NCBI RefSeq assembly: GCF_025628935.1
Contig: NZ_JAOTIS010000008.1
Location: forward strand, 1 to 64,000
Direction of reading: 5' to 3'
Source of the DNA: Macrococcus capreoli
GTDB taxonomy: Bacteria; Bacillota; Bacilli; Staphylococcales; Staphylococcaceae
Length of the DNA: 64,000 nucleotides
Part shown: piece after piece, positions 38,301-45,943 of the stretch
Position numbering within the stretch: the stretch's first letter is position 1
Layout of the letters: every line of letters begins with the position of its first letter
The notes under the pieces: model-generated
What the model saw: the letters and a program-made list of their open reading frames with translations, nothing else
Told to the model about the DNA's origin: nothing
Databases searched by the model: none
Made by a program: the position numbers and the translations under genes

Positions 38301-38613
38301 TATTTGTATTACGGATTATTCATCGGTTATGTTTGATTATGCGAATACGAAGAAGCCACTGCTATTCTACACGTATGATTTAGAGAATTACCGTGATAAT
38401 TTAAGAGGATTTTATATGGATTTAGAGCAGGAAGCGCCGGGGCCATTGCTAAAAGATAGTGCCTCATTATATGATAGTATTCACAATATCCAACAAGTAA
38501 CGACGCAATTTAAAGATAAGTATGATGCATTTTATCAGAAGTATTGTGAGTTTGAAGCGGGTACTGCAGCGAAAAGTATTGTTGAAAATATTATCTTTAA
38601 GGAGAAGCTATGA
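35350..38613 (+). CDS. Tandem-domain CDP-glycerol glycerophosphotransferase
   Basis: This 1087-residue protein carries two complete Glyphos_transf domains. Residues 1-300 are a beta-rich, acidic N-terminal region. Domain 1 (about 320-660) has H425 in LQHGVLGTKN, a downstream CLHPNM and ITDYSS at 578-583. Domain 2 (about 730-1085) has the polymerase form WHGTPLKKML (H816), GYPRNDW, IKTHMLV and ITDYSS (about 987-992). Both catalytic His positions are present in each half, so both may be active. TagF is about 746 residues in Bacillus with one such domain. It overlaps the next gene by 4 bp. Membrane-associated synthesis of a glycerol-phosphate-containing polymer is inferred. Confidence 0.9.
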   Translation: MYQIKIQQIDERIILSNIDTSYQWIQLKYNTTLIELPITNQTVTINLNDLVDTHFALAKRIDIILVKDELKEMIQADDDNAEENSADDIKIDNPIADDIDLRIKNRINLKTFDISVQPFHSVYHNDIRITPYFNKKGSFAVSLLSTFKLNTYFNYKQIDKIKFSQSELSIAGKFSVINSKVERANLVTESRHTGIAVRTQLNIFKTERRANDVYTAHYFDVNDTHAFAQLLTHALPDNDIIDLYIELHLNTFAEPIKVKIGNPRILAERFMSGTLTVNVNGNAFILEPYFTLKGRNLSFKVVQLSEASSIAYQRVLLADKPNNDKPVWVIGERHYKAQDNGYFFFKYLREHHPEIDAYYIIDFNSPEYNNVKPFGNVIDFRSEEHFDIMHRADKLFTTHHPELIFPLSNKAYVSSVKAERIFLQHGVLGTKNLTQINGNQLNDFNVDKFVVSSDREKQIVVRDLKFDDEQVIVSGLSRFDHLFMETQPKKQILIIPTWRDWLTNEAAFIDSEYKWRNESLLNHDQLKVIQNKGYAIIFCLHPNMQQFTDLIDIPEYITVIRQGDVDVQQLIKESSLMITDYSSVAFDFSFLYKPVIYYQYDKQRFLGKLPSHLDIENELPGKIANDEDEVITLLNNFIALNFQINQQLKGKIDKFINHRDQHNSERLFKAVVHEAVPFKEKVKRDIKNDILVQHFYKRYRKNKKAYYSTMKAMNKFLAMFHPGDSKLIFFESNVGKGVSDSPKVIYDALKAYPHDFKIVWVTNNVYPFDDERVITVKRLSFEYFYYISIARFWVNNQNFPYYIQKHINCEYIQTWHGTPLKKMLNDVAVFEGRDEGYKMRVNTATQKWDYLVSPSRYASACFKSAFHFNKTMLEVGYPRNDWAYQLNDEAFIDYQNVIKKKAGIEDHRKVILYAPTFRDDELKQDVVELPFDLEVLRPLAEEYILLIKTHMLVGKKLSIPEQYNDFVYNVSSYKDINELYAISDICITDYSSVMFDYANTKKPLLFYTYDLENYRDNLRGFYMDLEQEAPGPLLKDSASLYDSIHNIQQVTTQFKDKYDAFYQKYCEFEAGTAAKSIVENIIFKEKL

Positions 38614-40064
38614 ATTTAAAGCAATTGACTAACAAAAAAGTAAATGCATTTGCATTTATTTTTTTGTTCTATTTAATAATGAGTATGTGTATACCGTTAA
38701 CCGGAGATGACTGGACGTGGAAGTCTGCACGAGGGATTGAGCGATTGCAATCGTGGTTTGATAACTATAATGGTCGATATATTAGTAATATATTAGAAAT
38801 AGTACTCGTACGTGCTTCATTGTTAAAAGTACTATTCATGACGGTTGTGTCGTTTTTAACGGTTGTTTATATGAATAAATTAATGCATTTTAAACTCCAT
38901 CCATTAATATCATTTATACTGGTCTGTTTATTACCTTTACCGGTGTTTGCGCAGACGTACGGATGGGTTGCAGGATATGTGAATTATAATATATCAATTC
39001 TGTTAGTGTTAATTACGTTAAATCTGTATCAGACGGTGACAGAACGCACTAATTACCGCAAATTATTGGCATACGTTAGTTTCGCTTTCATCGCGATGTT
39101 ATTTGTAGAACATGTATCGCTTTATTTACTGATTATGTCATTGTATTTTAATGGATTATACTATTATCACCATAAACGTATTAATAAAGCATTACTTGCG
39201 TTACTCGTAGGGCATGTAATAGGGTTTATCGTGATGTTTACGAACAAAGCGTATGTATCGATATTTGTTGGTGAAGATACGTATCGAACGATTAAAGATG
39301 ATCGTCCGTTTATCGTTCGTGCGATTCAAATCTTTGTTGAACAAATGAATGCGCTATTTGGCGTGTATAATATACCGTTACTAACGATACTTTTCGTCGT
39401 GTTTATCCTTTTATTACGCCGTTACAACGTAAACCGATACATCATTATGGCAGGGATATATTTGTTTACTTTAAATATCATCACGAATCTCGAGTTAGTT
39501 AAAGTGTTATTCAATACAAGTGAAATGACAACACTACATTCAATATCAGCACTATTATTGTTAAGTTCATTTATTTATATGTTTACGGTCGTCATACTTT
39601 ATCGTAAGCAGGCAGTCGTATTTAGAACGGTATTGTTTTATTTGATTGGCTTTGCGTTATTAACCGGACCGTTCTTTGTCATTACACCGTACGGAGGCCG
39701 CTGTGCTTTGGCGAGCTTAATCTTCATGATCATGATAATACTCGTCATCATTGATCATTTAATGAGCGATACGCAAATAGCATGGACGTATCGCTATCAT
39801 TATCACATTTTAGCGTTTACAGTCGTCTTCGGTATCATTGCATATTTAATACCGTTAAGTGCAAATAAGATAACAGAGATGCACCGTGATGCTGAACTAA
39901 AAGATATGAAAGCAACAAATAAATCTGTACCAATTAAGATGTTACCGTATCCGGAATATCATCAAATGCCAGATCCAATTGAAAGCGTGTATATGACGCA
40001 GTTTTATAAAGAGAATTTAAACATTCCTCAATCGGTGAAGTTAGTGCCAGAAAATAATAAGTAA
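38610..40064 (+). CDS. Polytopic GT-C-like membrane protein (DUF6056-like)
   Basis: This 484-residue protein has about 11-12 TM segments. The first extracytoplasmic loop begins GDDWTWKSARG, an acidic motif where GT-C glycosyltransferases keep a catalytic or metal-binding DD. A C-terminal extracellular tail of about 80 residues follows the last TM helix. The start overlaps the tandem polymerase stop (ATGA), so the two are translationally coupled. I infer that it glycosylates the polymer outside the membrane using a polyprenyl-phosphate sugar. The DUF6056 label is from memory and tentative. Confidence 0.7.
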   Translation: MNLKQLTNKKVNAFAFIFLFYLIMSMCIPLTGDDWTWKSARGIERLQSWFDNYNGRYISNILEIVLVRASLLKVLFMTVVSFLTVVYMNKLMHFKLHPLISFILVCLLPLPVFAQTYGWVAGYVNYNISILLVLITLNLYQTVTERTNYRKLLAYVSFAFIAMLFVEHVSLYLLIMSLYFNGLYYYHHKRINKALLALLVGHVIGFIVMFTNKAYVSIFVGEDTYRTIKDDRPFIVRAIQIFVEQMNALFGVYNIPLLTILFVVFILLLRRYNVNRYIIMAGIYLFTLNIITNLELVKVLFNTSEMTTLHSISALLLLSSFIYMFTVVILYRKQAVVFRTVLFYLIGFALLTGPFFVITPYGGRCALASLIFMIMIILVIIDHLMSDTQIAWTYRYHYHILAFTVVFGIIAYLIPLSANKITEMHRDAELKDMKATNKSVPIKMLPYPEYHQMPDPIESVYMTQFYKENLNIPQSVKLVPENNK

Positions 40065-40084
40065 AAAAGATAAATGTAATATAA

Positions 40085-40130
40085 AAAGAAACGGAAACAA
40101 CGTCGATCGTTGATTTCCGTTTCTTTTTTT
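40085..40130. terminator. Terminator after the GT-C-like gene
   Basis: AAAGAAACGGAAA (40085-40097) pairs with TTTCCGTTTCTTT (40114-40126), with inner CAACG/CGTTG and a T-run. It is shared by convergent genes. Confidence 0.88.
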
Positions 40131-40145
40131 TCAATCATTTAGCTC

Positions 40146-42164
40146 TTATTCATGCTGATTATTATGCTTCAATATTGCATCAATTATTCTACTGCTGGCG
40201 TGACCATCTTCAAAGCGGTTCATATCAGTATAAAAGGCTTTTTGGTTGAATGCATTATCATAATCTTTATTCAGCACCGTATTGATTTGCTGGAAAAGCT
40301 CTTCATTTGTCGTGCAGATCGGGCCTGGGAGTTGTGTGTAATAATCCATGTAAAAACCGCGTAATTCATCTTTATAAAATTCTAAATCATAGCTAAAGAA
40401 TATAACCGGTCGGTTTAATATGCTGTAATCGAAGAACACACTTGAATAATCTGTAATGAGTACATCGCTAATTAAATATAGGTCCGCAATGTCATCGTAA
40501 TCCGATACGTTTATAATGCGTGGATGTTCCGGTAAATCCAGTTGTGCTGCGATTAAATAGTGAAGTCTGAGCAGCAATACGGTATCGTCATCGGTATGTT
40601 TTAGAAATGCATCAATATCCAGTTTCAAATTAAACGCATAATCACCATCTTCATTATAGTCTGCATCTCGCCATGTCGGCGCATACAGAATGACGTTCTT
40701 ATGATCTGCTATACCGACACGATGTCTGATGGACGTACAATAATGCTGATCATCTTGACGCAACGCTAACATTTCGTTTCTCGGATAACCGGTCGTTAAT
40801 ATTTTATCTGTCGGTACGTTAAAGCAACGTGTAAATATTGCAGATGAATAGTCATTCGGTGAAATGAGATAATCCCATCGTTCAGCTTCTTTCATAAACT
40901 TCAGTTTATATTCTAAAGTTGTCGTATTCGGCAGCTTTACACTTTCCATATCAAGCACAAGTTTCTTTAACGGTGTACCGTGCCACGTTTGAATGTATGT
41001 TTGATTTGCTCTTTTCTTCAAATTAGACGGTAATCTCGTATTGCTAATCCAGTATTCACACGTTGCATAGGCCTCGTAATAAGCTTTAGAAAGACGCTCG
41101 ACTTTAATGGCAGGACCGGGTATTTCAGAGTTTAAATCATTCACAACCCAGTAATATTGATAGTCCGGGTAATGCTGATACATATATTCATATATATATT
41201 TCGGGTTATCCGAATAACCACGTCCGTTGAAAGATTCAAAGATAAATGTATTATTTCGAACTGGTAAATGTAGCTGGATCATTTCATACGTTGTATAGTC
41301 TAATTTCGTACGGTCTTTTATGATGCGCTTAACTGCACGTAATGCAGTGCGGGTTTCATTGATTAACGCAACGGCCGGCAATTGTTGTAACATCGCCGGG
41401 ATGAATGCGTTGAAGCGACGTTGATAGTGCTTTATTCGGTAATACGCTATTAAATCTTCTTTACATACGTTAATGATCGTCAATAATTCATCGTTGGATG
41501 GATCCATCTGAATCTTTAATATGCGGTCGATATACAGTTCGATTGGATTGCATTGTTGATTCGTTTGCTCGCTTATGACACGACTACCGTATTGTAATAA
41601 CGCCTTTAAATACTTACATTTATAAGACGTCGGAATATCACGAGAACTTAATAAATCGTTGTATAGATTATGCTGTGCCGTATCTGTTATATCAGGATAC
41701 AAGATGTCATAAATGAACGCTAACGGATAATAATAAAGACTGTTTGCATTGAAACGGTGTTGTTTAATTTGTGCTTTAGAGAATACATATTGAGATAAAT
41801 CATTTGATAGTGCTTTGCTTGATTGAACAGGCCAATGAAACGGCATATCCAGTTGATATGCATTAGGAAAGTAGACATGCGTATAATCATCTGCTGTAAT
41901 GAGGGTATTCAACAGATCAATCATTTCAGCAAAGTGATGATAATAATACGTTTCGAATGGTGTTTGAACTGTGTTATATTGCGCTGGCAGTATTAATACA
42001 GTGTGTACGGAAGTGAAGTCTTGTTGCTGATTCTCTTTCTGTTTCGCTTTTTGTGTCACTTTCTGTTTCTCTTCTATTGTATGAATGTATTGTTCAAGCG
42101 TTGTTGCACTTGGTATTACTTGAAGGAGTGGCTCATTGAATAATAATATATTTTTAAGTTGCAT
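40146..42164 (-). CDS. TagF-like CDP-glycerol glycerophosphotransferase
   Basis: This 672-residue enzyme has an N-terminal helical region (1-270, with a Lys/Gln-rich stretch near 35-50) and a C-terminal polymerase domain. Motifs are ESFNGRGYSDNPKYIYEYM, TWHGTPLKKLVLD, TTGYPRNEML, LLRLHYLIA (the HP-type motif lacks Pro) and ITDYSSVFFDY. The in-frame GTG at 42173 is less likely than the ATG at 42164, though the Shine-Dalgarno is weak for both. It is the best candidate for the main WTA polymerase by architecture, since Bacillus TagF is of similar size. It stands alone between terminator and the next promoter region. Confidence 0.9.
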   Translation of the reverse strand: MQLKNILLFNEPLLQVIPSATTLEQYIHTIEEKQKVTQKAKQKENQQQDFTSVHTVLILPAQYNTVQTPFETYYYHHFAEMIDLLNTLITADDYTHVYFPNAYQLDMPFHWPVQSSKALSNDLSQYVFSKAQIKQHRFNANSLYYYPLAFIYDILYPDITDTAQHNLYNDLLSSRDIPTSYKCKYLKALLQYGSRVISEQTNQQCNPIELYIDRILKIQMDPSNDELLTIINVCKEDLIAYYRIKHYQRRFNAFIPAMLQQLPAVALINETRTALRAVKRIIKDRTKLDYTTYEMIQLHLPVRNNTFIFESFNGRGYSDNPKYIYEYMYQHYPDYQYYWVVNDLNSEIPGPAIKVERLSKAYYEAYATCEYWISNTRLPSNLKKRANQTYIQTWHGTPLKKLVLDMESVKLPNTTTLEYKLKFMKEAERWDYLISPNDYSSAIFTRCFNVPTDKILTTGYPRNEMLALRQDDQHYCTSIRHRVGIADHKNVILYAPTWRDADYNEDGDYAFNLKLDIDAFLKHTDDDTVLLLRLHYLIAAQLDLPEHPRIINVSDYDDIADLYLISDVLITDYSSVFFDYSILNRPVIFFSYDLEFYKDELRGFYMDYYTQLPGPICTTNEELFQQINTVLNKDYDNAFNQKAFYTDMNRFEDGHASSRIIDAILKHNNQHE

Positions 42165-42304
42165 TCGTATCACGTGCTTTCTATTAGAGTTCAGTCTTAA
42201 TTATAGTGAATGATCGTGTAATAACAAAGGATGATGCTATGGGTGTTGATGGTACTACATGTTCTGTTACGTATAAACTTATTATAGGATAGTCATCGCG
42301 ATTA

Positions 42305-42321
42305 TGTAAATTTAATGTAAA
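42305..42321 (+). promoter_or_regulatory. WalR/PhoP-type tandem box 1 before the ManNAcA operon
   Basis: Exact TGTAAA-TTTAA-TGTAAA, in the orientation of the downstream operon. Confidence 0.65.
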
Positions 42322-42377
42322 GTATATTAATAAATTAATGACCATTTTAACCGACTGTAAACGGTTAATTAAGAATA

Positions 42378-42394
42378 TGTAAAACCTTTGTAAA
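42378..42394 (+). promoter_or_regulatory. WalR/PhoP-type tandem box 2 before the ManNAcA operon
   Basis: Exact TGTAAA-ACCTT-TGTAAA. A further TGTAAA at 42356 is 22 bp upstream, in the same helical register. Confidence 0.65.
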
Positions 42395-42577
42395 TCAATA
42401 TTAACCCTTCTTTTAATAGGTTATGATTGATGAATAGCAGCATTGTTGTACGTATGAATGCATCAATTGATTAATTTATATATCATTTCAAAGATATAAA
42501 TGTAGTACACATATACAGAAATGTTAATACAAATAAGCATTACAACATTGTTGACAACATCTATTAAAAGGACGGTA

Positions 42578-43837
42578 ATGATTTTGAATATTACAACAAT
42601 CGGTTTAGGTTACATCGGTCTACCCACATCAATTATGTTTAGTAAATATGATGCGAATGTTGTAGGTGTCGACATTAATCAGAAAGCAGTTGACTTATTA
42701 AATAGCGGTCAAATTCATATAGAAGAACCTGGCTTACAGGAAGCATTTGAAGCAGTATTAAAGAAAGGGAAGTTCAAAGCAACGACAACGCCTGAGAAAG
42801 CGGATTGTTTCATTATTGCAGTACCAACACCAAATAATGCAGATCAATTCAAGTCTTGTGATATTTCAATGGTAATGAGCGCCGTTGAATCCATCTTACC
42901 TTTAGTTGAAAAAGGCAACACGATTATCGTTGAATCAACAATCGCGCCAAGAACGATGGACGATTTCGTTAAACCGTTAGTCGAATCAAAAGGATTTGTG
43001 ATTGGTGAAGATGTTTATTTAGTTCACTGTCCGGAACGAGTATTACCAGGTCAAATTATGCATGAATTAATTCATAACAACCGTATTATCGGTGGGGTAA
43101 CGCCTGCATGTATTGAAGCGGGTAAGAAGATTTACGGTTTATTTGTACAAGGTGAAATGATTGAAACGGATGCGAAGACAGCTGAAATGAGTAAGTTAAT
43201 GGAGAACACGTACCGTGACGTTAATATTGCATTAGCGAATGAGCTTGCTAAGATTTGTAACACGTTAGATATTAATGCATTAGACGTTATTGCGATGGCG
43301 AATAAACATCCACGTGTGAATTTACATACGCCAGGTCCTGGTGTTGGTGGGCATTGTTTAGCAGTTGACCCGTATTTCATCATTGCGAAAGATCCAATTA
43401 ATTCACAAATGATTCAGATGGCACGCAGCATTAATAATGGTATGCCTCACTATGTCGTGAGCACAGTGAAAGCGATGCTTAAAAAGGTCGATGGCCAAAA
43501 AGTAACGATCTTTGGTTTAACATATAAAGGTGACGTTGATGATATTCGTGAATCACCAGCATTTGATATTTATGAAATGTTAAAGGCAGAACAAGTGGAA
43601 GTTGTCGCATATGATCCACACGTTGATAAACCATTTGTAGAGAAAGATTTAACTGTAGCTGTGAAAGATAGCGATTTAGTGCTTGTATTAAGTGATCATT
43701 CAGAGTTTAAAACGTTAACAGATAAAGACTTCGCAGGAATGCGTCATCAAGTAATATTTGATACGAAGCATGTCATTAAATCACAATTTAATGATGTGGC
43801 ATACTATAACTATGGAAATTTATATCAATACGAATAA
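42578..43837 (+). CDS. wecC: UDP-N-acetyl-D-mannosamine dehydrogenase
   Basis: This 419-residue NAD-dependent enzyme oxidises UDP-ManNAc to UDP-ManNAcA. It has the N-terminal Rossmann motif GLGYIGLPTS, VPTPNN, the catalytic Cys region PGPGVGGHCLAVDPYF, and the C-terminal FGLTYKGDVDDIRESPA. It strongly resembles S. aureus Cap5O/Cap8O. The upstream in-frame ATG at 42521 has no Shine-Dalgarno; the ATG at 42578 follows AAAAGGA by 5 bases. It is the first gene of the plus-strand operon to 51361. The UDP-GlcNAc 2-epimerase that must feed it is not in the window. Confidence 0.93.
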   Translation: MILNITTIGLGYIGLPTSIMFSKYDANVVGVDINQKAVDLLNSGQIHIEEPGLQEAFEAVLKKGKFKATTTPEKADCFIIAVPTPNNADQFKSCDISMVMSAVESILPLVEKGNTIIVESTIAPRTMDDFVKPLVESKGFVIGEDVYLVHCPERVLPGQIMHELIHNNRIIGGVTPACIEAGKKIYGLFVQGEMIETDAKTAEMSKLMENTYRDVNIALANELAKICNTLDINALDVIAMANKHPRVNLHTPGPGVGGHCLAVDPYFIIAKDPINSQMIQMARSINNGMPHYVVSTVKAMLKKVDGQKVTIFGLTYKGDVDDIRESPAFDIYEMLKAEQVEVVAYDPHVDKPFVEKDLTVAVKDSDLVLVLSDHSEFKTLTDKDFAGMRHQVIFDTKHVIKSQFNDVAYYNYGNLYQYE

Positions 43838-43842
43838 GTTAA

Positions 43843-43867
43843 GGTTGGGATACTATATTCCAGCCTC
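43843..43867 (+). terminator. Possible attenuator hairpin after the dehydrogenase gene
   Basis: AGGTTGGGAT and ATTCCAGCCT can pair over 10 bp with G-U pairs. The T-run is interrupted and further downstream, so it may give partial termination or processing rather than a full stop. Confidence 0.35.
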
Positions 43868-43923
43868 ATTTGGTTTGAAATTTTTTAAATTACAATAAAA
43901 ATCGAGTGTATTAGGAGTTTATT

Positions 43924-44733
43924 ATGAAAGCATTATTCAAACTCATAGAAGAGCAGTTAACACATGTAGAATTAATCTACAAATTAGCCATTTATAACAT
44001 TAAAAGTGAATATACGAACCATTATTTAGGCGTCTTCTGGAATTTCCTGCAACCGATGATGCAAGTCGGTTTATACTATGTCGTCTTCGGATTAGGACTG
44101 CGTGGTACGCATAATGAAATTGACGGTATTCTATATATCGTCATGCTCATCAGTGGATTATTCCCATGGTTATTTATTTCACAATCCATCAATGCCGGTG
44201 CAAGCGCGATTCAGTCTAAGCTTGGCTTAGTCACAAAGATGAAGTTTCCGTCAAGTACGTTGTTATCAATTTCATTTACGAACGCATTAATCAATTTAAT
44301 CATTACAACGTCCATTTTATTTATTATTTCACTGTGGATGCATCTCGTCCCAGCATGGCATTATTTATTCTTTATTTATTTTATCTTTAGCAGCTATATG
44401 CTCATCTTCGGGATATCTCTTGTGATGAGTACGATGGTCATCTTAGTAAGAGATACAAAGAATTTATTACAGAACGTGATGCGTATGGCATTCTTCTTAA
44501 CGCCAATTTTCTGGACAGTTGAACATGCCAATCATTTATTAACAAAGATTTCAGATTTAAATCCATTCAGCTATTTAATAGGAATATACCGACTCAGTTT
44601 CATTAGGGGAACAACGCATATGTACGGTAATATATATGATCATTTTTATTTCTGGGCGGTTACGTTATTTATTTTAACGCTCGGTGCTCATATTCATTTT
44701 AAATTTAGAAATAAATTAGTAGATTATTTATAG
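43924..44733 (+). CDS. Second TagG-like polysaccharide ABC exporter permease
   Basis: This 269-residue ABC-2 permease has six TM segments and is clearly paralogous to TagG (YLGVFWNFLQPMMQVGLYYVVFGLGLRG). Its ATPase partner is encoded at 47286 in the same operon. Because tagG proper is at 28689 beside tagA, this copy probably exports another undecaprenyl-linked polymer, perhaps one with ManNAcA. It is 9 bp from the next gene. Confidence 0.9.
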   Translation: MKALFKLIEEQLTHVELIYKLAIYNIKSEYTNHYLGVFWNFLQPMMQVGLYYVVFGLGLRGTHNEIDGILYIVMLISGLFPWLFISQSINAGASAIQSKLGLVTKMKFPSSTLLSISFTNALINLIITTSILFIISLWMHLVPAWHYLFFIYFIFSSYMLIFGISLVMSTMVILVRDTKNLLQNVMRMAFFLTPIFWTVEHANHLLTKISDLNPFSYLIGIYRLSFIRGTTHMYGNIYDHFYFWAVTLFILTLGAHIHFKFRNKLVDYL

Positions 44734-44742
44734 GAGTAGACA

Positions 44743-45930
44743 ATGCCGAAAATATTACTCGTCACACAAAATTTTTATCCGGAAATCGGTTCAGCAGCGA
44801 ACCGCATGAAAAATCTATTTCTGCATTTAAAAGCGAATGGTTATGATGTCCACGTCTTTACGACAGAACCGTCATATCCCAATCGAAATATGTACAAAAA
44901 TAAAAAATATTACTATGATGAAACGATCAATGCACTGGAAGGTACAAAAATTACACGTATTAGCATGCGTCATGAAAAACATAAACATTCGATGACATCA
45001 CGCATATACCATTACACAGAGTTTATGTTAAAAGTACATTATTTCGTACGAAAAACAAGTCACTTGTTTGATTACATATATGTCTCAAGCCCAAACATTT
45101 TTACAGCCTGGGGGACTTTATTTTTTCAAAAGACAAATACGCAGCGCATACTAGAAATACGTGATTTATGGCCGGATAGTGTCGTAGCGCTGGATACGAT
45201 GAATATTAAACCCGTACTACCTATGCTTGTACAACTCGAACGCCAGATGTATAACAATGCAGACAAGATAGTCGTTAATAATACGGCGTTTATACCGCAT
45301 ATTAAGCAGATGTTAAGCGCAAATAAGCCGATGTTGTATTTACCGAATGCGATCAATAGTAAAGAGAATCAACTGCCAGCACAATCATCATCGTTTAGTG
45401 TTGTCTATTCCGGGAATGTCGGTTTAGCCCAAAATATTGACCAGCTCATCGAAATTGCTGAGCGTTTAAATGAAGCACAAATTACGTTCAATGCGATAAT
45501 TTACGGCGTGAATGCGAATCAATTTAAAGCGTATGTGAAAGAAAGACAATTGAAATATGTTAACGTATTTGATCCGATGCCGCGTCAAGAATGCTTGCAA
45601 CTCATGGCGAAAAGCCATATCGCATTATCGATATTGAAAGACACAGACGTCTTCTTAAACGTCATGCCTGGCAAAGTGATCGATGCGATTTGCTCAAACG
45701 TATTAATCGTTACGAATTTAGGTGGCGATACGAATCAATTAATTAACGAAGAACAGATTGGATACGCCCGTGAAAGTGCTACAACGGATGAATTAATGAC
45801 CGCGATACTAGAATACAAGCATAATAGACAACTGTATCAAGAGCATAGAAATAATACGATTAAAATAAAAAATAGAGATTTTATCTGGGAGAAAAATATT
45901 CATAAACTGATAAACTTTATTGAAGCGTAA
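44743..45930 (+). CDS. GT4 glycosyltransferase (WbuB-like)
   Basis: This 395-residue GT-B enzyme opens ILLVTQNFYPEIGSAANRM and has the RDLWPDSV segment typical of WbuB/WcaI-type transferases. The C-terminal domain has VVYSGNVGLAQNIDQLI, YGVNAN and MPGKVIDAI. Related enzymes add aminosugars or their acids to lipid-linked oligosaccharides. Donor specificity is unknown; UDP-ManNAcA from the first gene is a candidate by context. It is tightly spaced within the operon. Confidence 0.85.
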   Translation: MPKILLVTQNFYPEIGSAANRMKNLFLHLKANGYDVHVFTTEPSYPNRNMYKNKKYYYDETINALEGTKITRISMRHEKHKHSMTSRIYHYTEFMLKVHYFVRKTSHLFDYIYVSSPNIFTAWGTLFFQKTNTQRILEIRDLWPDSVVALDTMNIKPVLPMLVQLERQMYNNADKIVVNNTAFIPHIKQMLSANKPMLYLPNAINSKENQLPAQSSSFSVVYSGNVGLAQNIDQLIEIAERLNEAQITFNAIIYGVNANQFKAYVKERQLKYVNVFDPMPRQECLQLMAKSHIALSILKDTDVFLNVMPGKVIDAICSNVLIVTNLGGDTNQLINEEQIGYARESATTDELMTAILEYKHNRQLYQEHRNNTIKIKNRDFIWEKNIHKLINFIEA

Positions 45931-45943
45931 AGTGGAGGAAACA

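Larger units (their letters stand above)
42165..42577. other. Long regulatory gap before the ManNAcA operon
   Basis: This 413-bp AT-rich gap holds five TGTAAA hexamers on the plus strand (42305, 42316, 42356, 42378, 42389). I see no credible small gene and no clear Rho-independent terminator. A leader of over 100 bases before the dehydrogenase gene is likely. Confidence 0.55.

Noticed and set aside
35350-38613. Tandem polymerase as an assembly or frameshift fusion of two genes
   Set aside because: The linker is continuous and coding, with no internal start signal noticed, and the two domains are of different subtypes.
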